This document shows positions 1-7,868 of a DNA stretch of 64,000 bases, in pieces. This DNA comes from Heterorhizobium halophytocola. Its GTDB lineage: Bacteria; Pseudomonadota; Alphaproteobacteria; Rhizobiales; Rhizobiaceae. The notes under the pieces are model-generated. The model did no database searches. It had not been told where the DNA came from and saw only the letters and a program-made list of their open reading frames with translations. Location of the stretch: NCBI RefSeq assembly GCF_017873095.1, contig NZ_JAGGJU010000001.1, forward strand, positions 1-64,000, read 5' to 3'. Each line of letters begins with the position of its first letter. The first letter of the stretch is position 1. A program made the position numbers and the translations under genes.

Positions 1-557
1 CCGGGCATCTCCCCCTCAAGGGGGGAGATCGGCTGGCGGCAGCCGCTCGGCACGCGGATGAGCGATGCGGACGGTGTAGGCGTCGAAATAACCTCCATTG
101 CCAATTGCGATGGCGAACCCTGGAGCTGTGAATGGGGCAGCAGCCAGCACCCCACCCGCCGAAAGACGCAGTGGTCGCCGCGGACTCCACTGATCTCCCC
201 CCTTGAGGGGGAGATGTCCCGAAGGGACAGAGGGGGGTGCCTCGCCACAAAGACTGCCGCTTCGGATTGGCGACCAGAAGCAAAGGGAGCGCGAAGCGGG
301 AACCGTCAGCGTGCCCCGCTACCCCCCTCTGCCCTGCCGGGCATCTCCCCCTCAAGGGGGGAGATCGGCTGGCGGCAGCGGCTCGGCAGGCGGATGAGCG
401 GTGCGGACGGAGGAGGCGTCGAAATAACCTCTGTTGAAAAGCGCGATGAAAGCTGGGGCAGCAGCCAGCACCCGCCCCGCCGAAAGACACAGCAGCCGCA
501 GCAAGCTCCACTGATCTCTACCCTTGAGGGGGAGATGTCGCGGAGCGACAGAGGGGG
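1..557. repeat. Imperfect tandem repeat (about 320-337 bp unit) with internal palindromes
   Basis: Bases 1-105 reappear at 338-437, and bases 137-245 reappear at about 456-565, so a unit of roughly 320-337 bp is present twice with scattered substitutions and small indels. Each unit carries a G-rich palindrome (ATCTCCCCC, short loop, GGGGGAGAT) near 8-30 and 345-367. It also carries an inverted relative, CTTGAGGGGGAGATGTC, near 203-220 and 521-540. This is the style of the short palindromic intergenic elements common in rhizobia. An open frame runs through both copies, but its translation is simply the repeat read as protein. The right end abuts the start of xdhC and may supply its ribosome binding site. 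No gene is visible here. Confidence 0.75.
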
Positions 558-593
558 GTGTCTGGCCGAGATGTCCAGGACGCCCGCGCGACG

Positions 594-1403
594 ATGGGGG
601 GACCGTTGAGCCAATCCGAGACCGCCCGGGCGGAAAGCCCCGCCATTCTGGTCGAGATCCTCACCGCGCTGGGCTCCACGCCGCGCGAAGCCGGGGCGTT
701 CATGCTGGTCTCAGACAGCGGCATCTCGGGCACGATCGGCGGCGGGCAGCTGGAATTCATGGCGATCGACCATGCGCGCCGGATGCTGGCGGGCGAGGCA
801 GTGAGCGGAACGCTCGACATTCCGCTCGGCCCCGAGATCGGCCAGTGCTGCGGCGGGCGCACCGTGCTCGGCTTCCGGCCGGTCGATGCAGCCGTGGCGG
901 CGGAGGTCGCATCACGGCAGCAGGCCGAGCGTGCGCTCCGGCGGGACGTGTGGCTGTTCGGGGCCGGCCATGTCGGGCTGGCGCTGGCAGCTGCCCTCCG
1001 CCCCCTGCCCTTTGCCGTCACCGTGGTCGAGACCCGGCGCATCGATCCGGCGGACCTGCCTAAAGGCATGCCGCTGCGGACCGTGGCCATGCCCGAGGCC
1101 GAAGTCGCCGGCATCCGGCCGGGCGGCGCCGCGGTGATCCTCACGCATGACCATGCCCTCGATTTCCTGATCGGGCGGGCGGCGCTGGAACGTCCGGATC
1201 TCCCCTATGTCGGGATGATCGGCTCGGCGACCAAGCGCGCCACCTTCCGGTCCTGGCTCGCCCGCGAGGCGGCAGCGCCCGGCCTGATCGACCGTCTGGT
1301 CCTGCCGATCGGCGGCAGCGCCGTGCGCGACAAGCGCCCGGCGGTGATTGCGGCCCTGGTGGCAGCCGAACTGATCGCAACGCTCCTGACAGACAGTTCC
1401 TGA
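594..1403 (+). CDS. xdhC: XdhC, xanthine dehydrogenase accessory protein
   Basis: XdhC proteins bind molybdenum cofactor, mediate its sulfuration and insert it into the XdhB subunit of xanthine dehydrogenase, which oxidises hypoxanthine and xanthine to urate. The N-terminal XdhC/CoxI domain shows GSTPREAGAFMLVS and GTIGGGQLE, with the conserved CCGG stretch further on. The C-terminal Rossmann-like domain has FGAGHVGLALA and the closing GGSAVRDKRPAVIAALVAAEL region. Length (about 270 residues) fits the family. The start is uncertain: ATG 558, ATG 594 and TTG 606 (behind a G-rich stretch) share one frame, and the upstream repeat runs into it. xdhA and xdhB would be expected just left of the window. 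The downstream purine genes support the call. Confidence 0.88.
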   Translation: MGGPLSQSETARAESPAILVEILTALGSTPREAGAFMLVSDSGISGTIGGGQLEFMAIDHARRMLAGEAVSGTLDIPLGPEIGQCCGGRTVLGFRPVDAAVAAEVASRQQAERALRRDVWLFGAGHVGLALAAALRPLPFAVTVVETRRIDPADLPKGMPLRTVAMPEAEVAGIRPGGAAVILTHDHALDFLIGRAALERPDLPYVGMIGSATKRATFRSWLAREAAAPGLIDRLVLPIGGSAVRDKRPAVIAALVAAELIATLLTDSS

Positions 1404-1751
1404 TGCTCCTTCGAACGCGCGCGGGCCGAAAGCCCTCTCGCGGCAGCCGCCGGTCATGCGGCACATGTCGCAGCCGCGACGGCCCGTCGAGAACCGATCC
1501 GGCCAGCGGCGCGCTCACCGCTCCGTTGCGATCGCGCCCAACATACGACGCGACGCCACCTGCCGGACGACGCCCCGGCGGTTAAGCGACAGGGCGTGGA
1601 AAGCCCGATTACCGCGCCGCAGTCCTGTAGCCTACGATCAAGGGAACGGCGAAGCAGCGGGGGCAAGAGCCGCAGAGCCCATGCCGGGCAACACAATGTG
1701 CCACCCGCGGCGAAAAACCAGGACGTCGGCGCAACTCCTCGCCCGTACCGC
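1404..1751. other. Intergenic stretch, no gene seen
   Basis: These roughly 350 bases between xdhC and the DUF1127 gene hold only Arg/Ala/Pro-rich open frames of the kind expected by chance in GC-rich DNA. I see no terminator with a T-run and no RNA gene. Confidence 0.5.
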
Positions 1752-2036
1752 TCAGCGGTGATAGCGGCCGGCCGGGCGGCGGGATGCCGTCTGCCAGAAG
1801 GCGTCCCGCCGGTTGCGCGGCAGGCGCGCGCAAAGGCCGACATCGCGGCGCAGCGCGTCCGGCAGGTCGGCGATCCTGTCGCGGCGGCCGACCATGGCGG
1901 GCCGACCGCGCAACAGCCGCAACCTGCCGGTCGACATGGCGCGCAGGCGCCCCTTGCAAAGCGGCGTCAAGAACGCCGAGACCGCCCGGCCAAGGGACAT
2001 GACGAAAGACATGGCATCAGCATTTGCGGCGGGCAT
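1752..2036 (-). CDS. DUF1127-type small protein (module 1)
   Basis: A protein of about 94 residues, transcribed away from the LysR gene at 2149. Its C-terminal half carries the DUF1127/YjiS-like signature: an Arg-rich run, then RIADLPDALRRDVGL. The family consensus is L-x-x-L-x-x-x-x-x-R-D-[IV]-G-[IL]. ATG 2036 is chosen because GGAGG lies five bases upstream on the minus strand; ATGs further up (2063, 2129) lack a good site. DUF1127 proteins are short basic proteins, and some in Agrobacterium and Brucella bind RNA or affect phosphate and RNA metabolism. The role here is unknown. The gene is the first of three LysR-divergent DUF1127 genes in the window and the most diverged of them. Confidence 0.62.
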   Translation of the reverse strand: MPAANADAMSFVMSLGRAVSAFLTPLCKGRLRAMSTGRLRLLRGRPAMVGRRDRIADLPDALRRDVGLCARLPRNRRDAFWQTASRRPAGRYHR

Positions 2037-2148
2037 GGTCGCCTCCACATCACGGTTGAACATCGATGTCACATGCGTCCTACAAAGCATTGGATTGCAG
2101 GGAAATTCCAATTCAACTACAGTCGTCATCGATCAAGAGAACTTATCG

Positions 2149-3060
2149 ATGAAACTGTCCCGCACCTTCCCGCTGAATGCCCTCAGGGTCTTCGAGGCCG
2201 TCGCGCGGCTGCAGAATTTCACCCGCGCCGGCCAGGAACTGGGCATGACCCAGACGGCGGTGAGCTACCAGATCCGGCTGCTCGAGGATTATCTCGGCGC
2301 ACCGGTCTTCGTGCGCAAGCCACGCCAAATCGCGCTGACCGAGATCGGCGAGGACCTGCTGCCCAAGGTGGCGGACGCCTTCAATCTCCTCGGCGAGGCG
2401 ATGGGCCGCGCCCGTAAGACGATCGACGGGACGCTGGAGATCAAGGCGATCCCGACCTTCGTCTCGCACTGGCTTGCCCGGCACCTGCGCGATTTCCAGC
2501 TGAAGCATCCCGACATCGAGGTCTCGCTGATGCGTCTCGGCGGACGGAACCCCGACTTTCGCAGCCTCGAGGCGGATGTGGCGATCTACTGGGAGCCGGG
2601 CGACGAGCCCGACATCTCCTATGTCGACCTGATCAATCCCTATTATACGCCGCTGCTCAGCCCGGCCCTCGCCGCCAGCGTCGGCGGGATCCGCGAACCG
2701 GCCGATCTGCTGCGGCTGCCGCTGATCAGCCCCCATGATGCATGGTGGCGGACCTGGTTCGAGGCGGCCGGCGTCACGCTGCCTGTGCCGGCGACCAGCG
2801 ACCGCAATGTCTTTACCTCGCAGGACCTGGAGGCGAGCGCAGCCCTTGCCGGCCAGGGCGTGGCGATCATCTGTCCCTTCTTCGTGCCCGACGAACTGGC
2901 CACCGGCCGTCTCGTCCAGCCCTTCGAACTGACGCTCCAGGCGCCCCACCCGATCAGGCTCGCCTATCGCACGCGCCAGCGCAATGCACCGAAGATCCGT
3001 GCCTTTGTCGACTGGATCAGCAGAAGGATTGCCGAGGATATAAGGAACCGCCCGGCCTGA
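2149..3060 (+). CDS. LysR-family regulator, GcvA/VtlR-like (module 1)
   Basis: A 303-residue DNA-binding regulator. Residues about 5-64 form the LysR winged helix-turn-helix (LNALRVFEAVARLQNFTRAG, then GMTQTAVSYQIRLLEDYLG). Residues about 90-297 form the co-inducer-binding domain, with the GcvA-subfamily landmarks YTPLLSPALAASVGG, WWRTWFEAAG and a closing PKIRAFVDWI. The start is ATG 2149, where homology begins; the open frame extends further up but the extra residues look non-coding. It is divergent from the DUF1127 gene at 2036, with about 110 bp between the starts. That geometry is typical of a LysR activator and its target. Two close paralogues follow at 3894 and 5141. Confidence 0.9.
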   Translation: MKLSRTFPLNALRVFEAVARLQNFTRAGQELGMTQTAVSYQIRLLEDYLGAPVFVRKPRQIALTEIGEDLLPKVADAFNLLGEAMGRARKTIDGTLEIKAIPTFVSHWLARHLRDFQLKHPDIEVSLMRLGGRNPDFRSLEADVAIYWEPGDEPDISYVDLINPYYTPLLSPALAASVGGIREPADLLRLPLISPHDAWWRTWFEAAGVTLPVPATSDRNVFTSQDLEASAALAGQGVAIICPFFVPDELATGRLVQPFELTLQAPHPIRLAYRTRQRNAPKIRAFVDWISRRIAEDIRNRPA

Positions 3061-3129
3061 AGCGGTCCCAGGAAAGGACCCTGTTCGGGAAAATCCACGG
3101 CGCGGACAGGCCGCCGGTCGCTTTCCGGT

Positions 3130-3304
3130 CGGCCGCGGCGCGGACGACCCTCGGCAATCCCCGGTTCGCGTCGTCGCTGCAGTGGCAGCACGTCCAGCTC
3201 GATTTTCTACCGGCGCCAGCCGATAAAACTGCCCTTCCAGGCACCCAGCCCCGTGCCAAGGGACGGAACAATTCCGGCAGAAAGGCACGTATGGCATCGT
3301 CCAT
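3130..3304 (-). pseudogene. Frameshifted DUF1127 remnant
   Basis: Reading the minus strand from ATG 3304 gives MDDAIRAFLPELFRPL, which aligns with the N-termini of the two intact DUF1127 proteins downstream (HDLHGFLSAFF and HGLQGFLLSFFRP). The matching C-terminal motif, ELDVLPLQRRREPGIAEGR, lies at about 3191-3140 in another frame, so one frameshift near 3200 separates the halves. The RDIG core has become REPG. No LysR gene lies divergent from it, unlike the other three modules. I read it as a decayed fourth copy. It is an inference from motif similarity, and no RBS of note is present. Confidence 0.45.
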
Positions 3305-3535
3305 GCCGCACATCCGATCTTCGACAAGATGCGTTCAGGCTGGGGCTATTCAATCGGATTGCGATGAGGCGCAGCGATTTGGATGCATCAATCAAGACTA
3401 CTTGCGCATAAACCGGCGCGCGATGCATCAGAAGGCGCGCGACGCATCAGAATGAGACACTTTCATCATCGCGACAGGTCAAGGCAGGCGCATCGACCCC
3501 GCTGTGAAGGCGGCAGAACCGGGCCTTTGCGAGCC

Positions 3536-3775
3536 TCAGAGCCCGGAGCGCAGCGGAGAACGGCCACCCGCGAACGGCGTCGCGGCGTCACTTGCCTCCG
3601 CCTCCCGGCCCCGTCCCCGCAGCGGTCGCCCCTCGGCAAGCCCGATATCGCGCCGCTGATGCAGGCTCAGCTCCTCCAGCACGACGCGCCGGCCGGAGAC
3701 GCGCCGGCTCTCCCCGTCGCTTGCCGGCGCGTGGCCGAAAAAAGCCGACAGAAATCCATGCAGATCATGGGTCAT
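3536..3775 (-). CDS. DUF1127-type small protein (module 2)
   Basis: A 79-residue protein divergent from the LysR gene at 3894. It starts MTHDLHGFLSAFFG and has the DUF1127 core LEELSLHQRRDIGLAEGR at about residues 33-50, followed by a basic tail. ATG 3775 is chosen because GGGAG lies just upstream on the minus strand (spacing about 7) and because the start aligns with module 3; the longer frame to 3991 would run into the LysR gene. The DUF1127 family is a small basic motif found in abundance in rhizobia, with RNA-related roles shown for some members. The function here is unknown. It is probably controlled by the divergent LysR protein. Confidence 0.72.
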   Translation of the reverse strand: MTHDLHGFLSAFFGHAPASDGESRRVSGRRVVLEELSLHQRRDIGLAEGRPLRGRGREAEASDAATPFAGGRSPLRSGL

Positions 3776-3853
3776 GACACGCTCCCATCCTCTATTACGT
3801 TGACTTGAATTCATGTTTGCTGGGACAAAATGGTCGCTGCTGCGATAGCTTGC

Positions 3854-3882
3854 CAATGAAACATTCGCCTGCATGGATGAGT
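3854..3882. promoter_or_regulatory. Conserved 29-bp block in the LysR/DUF1127 intergenic region, copy 1
   Basis: The stretch beginning CAATGAAACATTCGCCTGC is repeated at 5101-5129 with 25 of 29 positions identical. In both places it ends exactly 11 bases before the LysR start codon. The matched position suggests a shared promoter or operator element of modules 2 and 3. Confidence 0.6.
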
Positions 3883-3893
3883 AGGACTTATGC

Positions 3894-4799
3894 ATGAAGC
3901 TGACCCGGCAACTGCCGCTGAATGCGCTGAAGGTATTCGAGGCCGCGGCCCGGCAGCTGTCCTTCACCAAAGCCGGCGCGGAACTCGGCATGACCCAGAC
4001 GGCCGTCAGTCACCAGATCAGGCTGCTGGAGGAGCGGCTCGGCGAAGCGCTGTTCCTGCGCCGTCCCAGGCAGGTGGTGCTGACCGAAGCCGGAGCGGCC
4101 CTCGCGCCGAAGGTGACCGAGGCTTTCGACACGCTGGAAGAGGCGCTCGCCGCCTTTGCCACGGAGCGCCAGACCGTGCTGCACATCCACGCCAACCCCA
4201 CTTTCGCCTCGCAGTGGCTCGCCCATCGCATCGGCGTCTTTCAGGTCAGGCATCCCGACATCACCGTGCGGCTCAGCGTCGAGAACAAGACCACGGATCC
4301 GGCAAAGAACAATATCGACGTCGTCTTCTACCCTGGGCGGGGCGACCGGGCGGGCATCGTCAGTCACCGCATCCTGCCGGTGACCTTCACGCCGATGCTC
4401 TCGCCGGCACTGGCAGACAGCGTCGGCGGCATCCACACGCCGGCAGACCTGCTGAAGCTCAGGATCATCGATCCCGGCGATCCCTGGTGGAAGACCTGGT
4501 TCACCGCGGCCGGCCTGCCGGACGTGGACCTGAGCGGGCGGCCACGCAGCCAGATGGGCGTCCAGGCCTTCGAGGCAAAGGCTGCCGTCAACGGCAGCGG
4601 CGTGGCGATCCTGACGCCGGAACTCTATCCCGACGACATGGCCCTGAACCGCCTGTACCAGCCCTTCGATCTCGTCTGCCGCGATGGCCACCACTATTGC
4701 TGGGGCTATCCCGAGGCGCGCCGCAACGCCGCCAAGATCCGCCTGTTCCGCGACTGGATGGCGGACCAGAAGATGGCAGGGGCGCACCAAGGAGCCTGA
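3894..4799 (+). CDS. LysR-family regulator, GcvA/VtlR-like (module 2)
   Basis: A 301-residue regulator, clearly paralogous to its neighbours at 2149 and 5141. The N-terminal HTH reads LPLNALKVFEAAARQLSFTKAG then GMTQTAVSHQIRLLEERLG, and the effector domain contains FTPMLSPALADSVGG, WWKTWFTAAGL and the terminal AKIRLFRDWM. ATG 3894 starts the homology; an overlapping out-of-frame ATG at 3890 is ignored. It is divergent from the DUF1127 gene at 3775 and probably controls both that gene and itself. VtlR/LsrB-type LysR proteins of Brucella and Agrobacterium activate DUF1127 genes and small RNAs, which makes this a natural regulatory pair. The effector is unknown. Confidence 0.9.
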   Translation: MKLTRQLPLNALKVFEAAARQLSFTKAGAELGMTQTAVSHQIRLLEERLGEALFLRRPRQVVLTEAGAALAPKVTEAFDTLEEALAAFATERQTVLHIHANPTFASQWLAHRIGVFQVRHPDITVRLSVENKTTDPAKNNIDVVFYPGRGDRAGIVSHRILPVTFTPMLSPALADSVGGIHTPADLLKLRIIDPGDPWWKTWFTAAGLPDVDLSGRPRSQMGVQAFEAKAAVNGSGVAILTPELYPDDMALNRLYQPFDLVCRDGHHYCWGYPEARRNAAKIRLFRDWMADQKMAGAHQGA

Positions 4800-5021
4800 T
4801 CAGAGCCAAGGTGGCGGTCCCTCGATCGGGTACCAGGGCTCCTCCGTCGCCCCGCCACCGTGCGCGCGGCGCGCGCGGCCCTCCTCCAGCCCGATATCGC
4901 GCCGGACATGCGCGTCCAGTTCGGCAAGTCGGGTGCGCGCCTGGCGCGAGTGGCGATCGCAAGCGGCTGTGCCGGCCGGACGGAAAAACGACAATAGAAA
5001 CCCCTGCAGGCCATGGATCAC
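4800..5021 (-). CDS. DUF1127-type small protein (module 3), GTG start
   Basis: A 73-residue protein divergent from the LysR gene at 5141. The core motif is RLAELDAHVRRDIGLEEGR, followed by a short tail. The frame is open further upstream, but GTG 5021 is chosen: GGAGAGGAG lies six bases upstream on the minus strand, and the resulting start (HGLQGFLLSFFRP) matches the N-terminus of the module 2 protein. Its stop lies at the very end of the module 2 LysR gene, so the cassettes are packed head to tail. The product is a small basic DUF1127 protein of unknown role, presumably under the control of the adjacent LysR protein. Confidence 0.68.
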   Translation of the reverse strand: MIHGLQGFLLSFFRPAGTAACDRHSRQARTRLAELDAHVRRDIGLEEGRARRAHGGGATEEPWYPIEGPPPWL

Positions 5022-5093
5022 GGCATGCTCCTCTCCCGGCTGGAGCCGGCAATGATTTGATGACTGGAAAAGTGTATTGCCCGGGATTACGCT

Positions 5094-5111
5094 ATGTTTC
5101 CAACGAAACAT
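5094..5111. promoter_or_regulatory. Perfect 7-bp inverted repeat upstream of LysR module 3
   Basis: ATGTTTC-CAAC-GAAACAT is a perfect dyad with a 4-base spacer, compatible with a LysR-type T-N11-A operator. Its right half lies inside the 29-bp block shared with module 2, where the left half is not conserved. Confidence 0.5.
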
Positions 5112-5129
5112 TCGTCTGTATGGATCAGT
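5101..5129. promoter_or_regulatory. Conserved 29-bp block in the LysR/DUF1127 intergenic region, copy 2
   Basis: The block begins CAACGAAACATTCGTCTGT and matches 3854-3882 at 25 of 29 positions. It ends 11 bases before the start codon, as in module 2. Non-coding conservation of this degree between paralogous cassettes points either to a functional site or to recent duplication. Confidence 0.6.
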
Positions 5130-5140
5130 GAATTTCATTC

Positions 5141-6034
5141 ATGAGCGCCTTGCCGAACTTGCCGCTGAACGCCCTGCGCGCCTTTGAGGCGGCTGCCCGC
5201 CACCTGAGCTTCACGCGGGCCGGAGAGGAACTGGGGCTCACCCAGACCGCCGTCAGCTATCAGATCAAGATGCTGGAGCAGGCGCTCGGCGTGCCGCTTT
5301 TCCTGAGGCGGCCGCGCCAGGTGATGCTGACCGAAGCGGGCGCCGAACTGGCACCGCGCATCCGGATCGCCTTCGACGCCATGTTCGAGGCGATATCGGC
5401 GGTCGGCGCCCGGGCGAGCGAGACGCTGACCATCCATTCGACCGCCACCTTCGCCCAGCAATGGCTGTCGCGCCATATCGGCGCCTTCCAGCTACAGCAC
5501 CCGAAGATCGCGGTGCGGATCGAGAGTTCTTCCAATACCGTCGATTTCAGCCGCGAGACCGGCGACGTGGCGATCCGCTGGGGCAAGGGCGATTGGCCCG
5601 CAATGCGCCGCCACCGGATCATGCGGCTCGATTTCACCCCGATGCTGAGCCCGGCGCTCGCACCACCCGGCAGTCTTGCGGCACCTGCCGATCTCCTGGC
5701 CCTGCCGGTCGTGAGCGCCGGCGATCTTTGGTGGAAACAGTGGTTCGAGACGGCCGGCGCCGATGCCAGCGCGCTTGACCACCTGCCGCACAACCAGTTC
5801 GGCACGCAGCTGATCGACGCCGGCGTGGCCGTGGCCGGCCAGGGGGTCGCGATCCTCAATCCGCAGCATTTTGCCGAGGATGTCGCCGCCAACCGGCTCT
5901 ACCAACCCTTCGCACTCACCTGCAATGACGGCCGCGACTACTGGCTCGTCTATCCCGAAAGCCGGCACAATGCGCCGAAGATCCGGGCATTCCGCGACTG
6001 GCTGCTCGGCCTGCTGCCGGAAATCGCGGACTAG
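5141..6034 (+). CDS. LysR-family regulator, GcvA/VtlR-like (module 3)
   Basis: A 297-residue LysR protein, third member of the tandem set. The HTH region reads LPLNALRAFEAAARHLSFTRAG and GLTQTAVSYQIKMLEQALG. The effector domain has FTPMLSPALAPPG, WWKQWFETAGA and a terminal APKIRAFRDWL. Similarity to the module 1 and 2 regulators runs over the whole length, including the conserved tryptophan pair. ATG 5141 is the only sensible start, 11 bases after the conserved block. It is divergent from the DUF1127 gene at 5021. The ligand is unknown; the adjacent purine genes are possible targets, but nothing in the sequence proves it. Confidence 0.9.
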   Translation: MSALPNLPLNALRAFEAAARHLSFTRAGEELGLTQTAVSYQIKMLEQALGVPLFLRRPRQVMLTEAGAELAPRIRIAFDAMFEAISAVGARASETLTIHSTATFAQQWLSRHIGAFQLQHPKIAVRIESSSNTVDFSRETGDVAIRWGKGDWPAMRRHRIMRLDFTPMLSPALAPPGSLAAPADLLALPVVSAGDLWWKQWFETAGADASALDHLPHNQFGTQLIDAGVAVAGQGVAILNPQHFAEDVAANRLYQPFALTCNDGRDYWLVYPESRHNAPKIRAFRDWLLGLLPEIAD

Positions 6035-6272
6035 CCCCCTGCGACCGTGGTGAGCACATCGATCGGTGGGGGAGACAGGCGCTGACGCGCGGCGAAGGTG
6101 CGCAAACCGGCGGCGGCACTGGCCGGACGGCATCCCGGCCGCCCGTGGCCATCGGATTCTCTCGGGGCCTCGTGCCGACCTGTTTTGCCGTGGGCCACGA
6201 CAGCCTGGATCAAGGCCCGCGCGCTAGTCGTGTTATCATCCCTGTCCATCCGCAAAGGCGTTGATTGTCCCC

Positions 6273-7841
6273 ATGCATCCCTCCCGCCCGACGGCCGCCC
6301 TCGACCTGCTGAAGCAGCTGAGCCCCGCCAGATCGCAGATGGCGGACAGTCCGCAGAAAGCCTTCGCGACGACGACCGAACCGCTGAAGCGGCAGGCGTT
6401 GGGGGCGCGCGCCAGGGGCGATCATGCGCGGGCAGCAAACCTTCTGAGCCAGGCGGTCGCCGCCGCGCCGACGGAGCCGGAGCTGCTGTTCCTGCAGGGT
6501 GTGGCGCTCTACGAGCAGGGGCTGACCGAGCTTGCCTTGCCGGTCATGCGCCAGACCCTGGCGATGTCGCCCGACAATCCTTCGGTGCTTGCCAATCTCG
6601 GCCGCATCCTCGTCGATCTCGGCGAGGATGCCGAGGCGGAGAGCGTGCTGGAACGCGCGCTCACGCATGCGCCCGACGAGACCGCCGCCATCCGCGCGCT
6701 GGCCGTGCTGAAGCGCGACCGCGGCTGCACGCAAAGGGCAGACGATCTCTGGCAGCGGCTGCTGGCGCTGCGGCCCGGCGACGGCGAGGCCAATTACAAT
6801 CTCGTCCACGCCCCCCATTATCGGCCGAGCGACATGCATGTCGAGCTGATGGAGAGCTATGCCGACATTGCCCACGATCCGAACGAGCGGACCATGCTGG
6901 CCTTCGCGCTGTTTCGCGCCCATGAGAAGCGCGGCGCGATCGAAAGGGCCTTTGCTTGGCTGCAACGCGGCAACGCGCTGATGCGCGCGCGCCAACCCTA
7001 TCACCCCGAGCCCGAGCGCCAGGCATTCGCGGCCCTGAAGACCCATTTCCACGCGGGCTTTTTCGACGGGCTGCCGGCGACAGCCGCCGGCGATCCGATC
7101 TTCATCGTCGGCATGCCGCGCTCCGGCACCTCGCTGGCCGAACAGATCCTGGCAAGCCATCCGGACGTCCACGGCGCCGGCGAGCGGCCGGACATGGTGC
7201 GGCTTGTCGGCCGGTATCTGACGTCATCGGGCGACGGGGCACTTTCGCTCGAGGGCTTTGTGCCCGGTTCTCCAAAAGCCCGGGCGATGGCGCAGGACTA
7301 TCTGCACACGATCGCGGCGCAGCGCGGCGGCGCGCCCCATGTCACCGACAAGATGCCGCTCAATTTTCGCTTCATCGGCATCATCAAGACTCTGTTTCCG
7401 GCAGCGAGGATCATTCACTGCACCCGCAAGCCGATCGAAACCTGCATGTCGATCTATGCCAGCATGTTCGGCTCGGACGGAAACCGTTTTGCCAATGATC
7501 TGAACGATCTGGGCGAATATTATGGCAATTATGTCGAGCTGATGCGCCATTGGGACGCCGTGCTCGGCGAGGCCCATATCCTGCGTTTCGACCTCGATTG
7601 CCTGCGCGCCGACCAGGAAGGCGAGACCCGCCGGCTGCTCGCCTTCTGCGGGCTCGACTGGAACGAGGCCTGCCTGTCGTTCGAACAGACCGAGCGCAGC
7701 GTCAAGACCCTGTCGGCCACCCAGGTGCGCCAGCCGCTGGACCGCCGACCGGACAAGCGCTCGGTAACCTTCCGCTCCCACCTGAAACCGCTCGAAGACA
7801 GCTTGCGCAAGGTCGGCATCGATCCTCAGCGTTTCGGCTAG
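6273..7841 (+). CDS. TPR-repeat sulfotransferase family protein
   Basis: A protein of about 522 residues with two parts. The N-terminal half is made of TPR-like helical repeats (for example ANLLSQAVAAAPTEPELLFLQG and LANLGRILVDLGEDAEAESV). The C-terminal half, from about residue 275, is a sulfotransferase domain whose 5'-phosphosulfate loop GMPRSGTSLAEQIL begins near residue 280; HCTRKPIETCMSIY serves as the 3'-phosphate segment. Such proteins transfer sulfate from PAPS, but the acceptor of bacterial TPR-sulfotransferases is generally unknown. ATG 6273 has no good RBS and TTG 6261 in the same frame is an alternative. It is a lone gene between the LysR cluster and the purine operon, with no obvious partner. 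Confidence 0.8.
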   Translation: MHPSRPTAALDLLKQLSPARSQMADSPQKAFATTTEPLKRQALGARARGDHARAANLLSQAVAAAPTEPELLFLQGVALYEQGLTELALPVMRQTLAMSPDNPSVLANLGRILVDLGEDAEAESVLERALTHAPDETAAIRALAVLKRDRGCTQRADDLWQRLLALRPGDGEANYNLVHAPHYRPSDMHVELMESYADIAHDPNERTMLAFALFRAHEKRGAIERAFAWLQRGNALMRARQPYHPEPERQAFAALKTHFHAGFFDGLPATAAGDPIFIVGMPRSGTSLAEQILASHPDVHGAGERPDMVRLVGRYLTSSGDGALSLEGFVPGSPKARAMAQDYLHTIAAQRGGAPHVTDKMPLNFRFIGIIKTLFPAARIIHCTRKPIETCMSIYASMFGSDGNRFANDLNDLGEYYGNYVELMRHWDAVLGEAHILRFDLDCLRADQEGETRRLLAFCGLDWNEACLSFEQTERSVKTLSATQVRQPLDRRPDKRSVTFRSHLKPLEDSLRKVGIDPQRFG

Positions 7842-7868
7842 AGGCCTGCGGCAAGAGGCTGCTGCTGC

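Noticed and set aside
58-609. Protein-coding gene through the 5' repeat
   Set aside because: The translation contains the repeat twice (PLEGEMSR and SPSRGEIG type strings) as in many rhizobial intergenic repeats. It overlaps the xdhC start in another frame.
2143-3327. 394-codon antisense frame over LysR module 1
   Set aside because: It is a shadow of the LysR gene. Only the short DUF1127 remnant on this strand has motif support, and it is in other frames.
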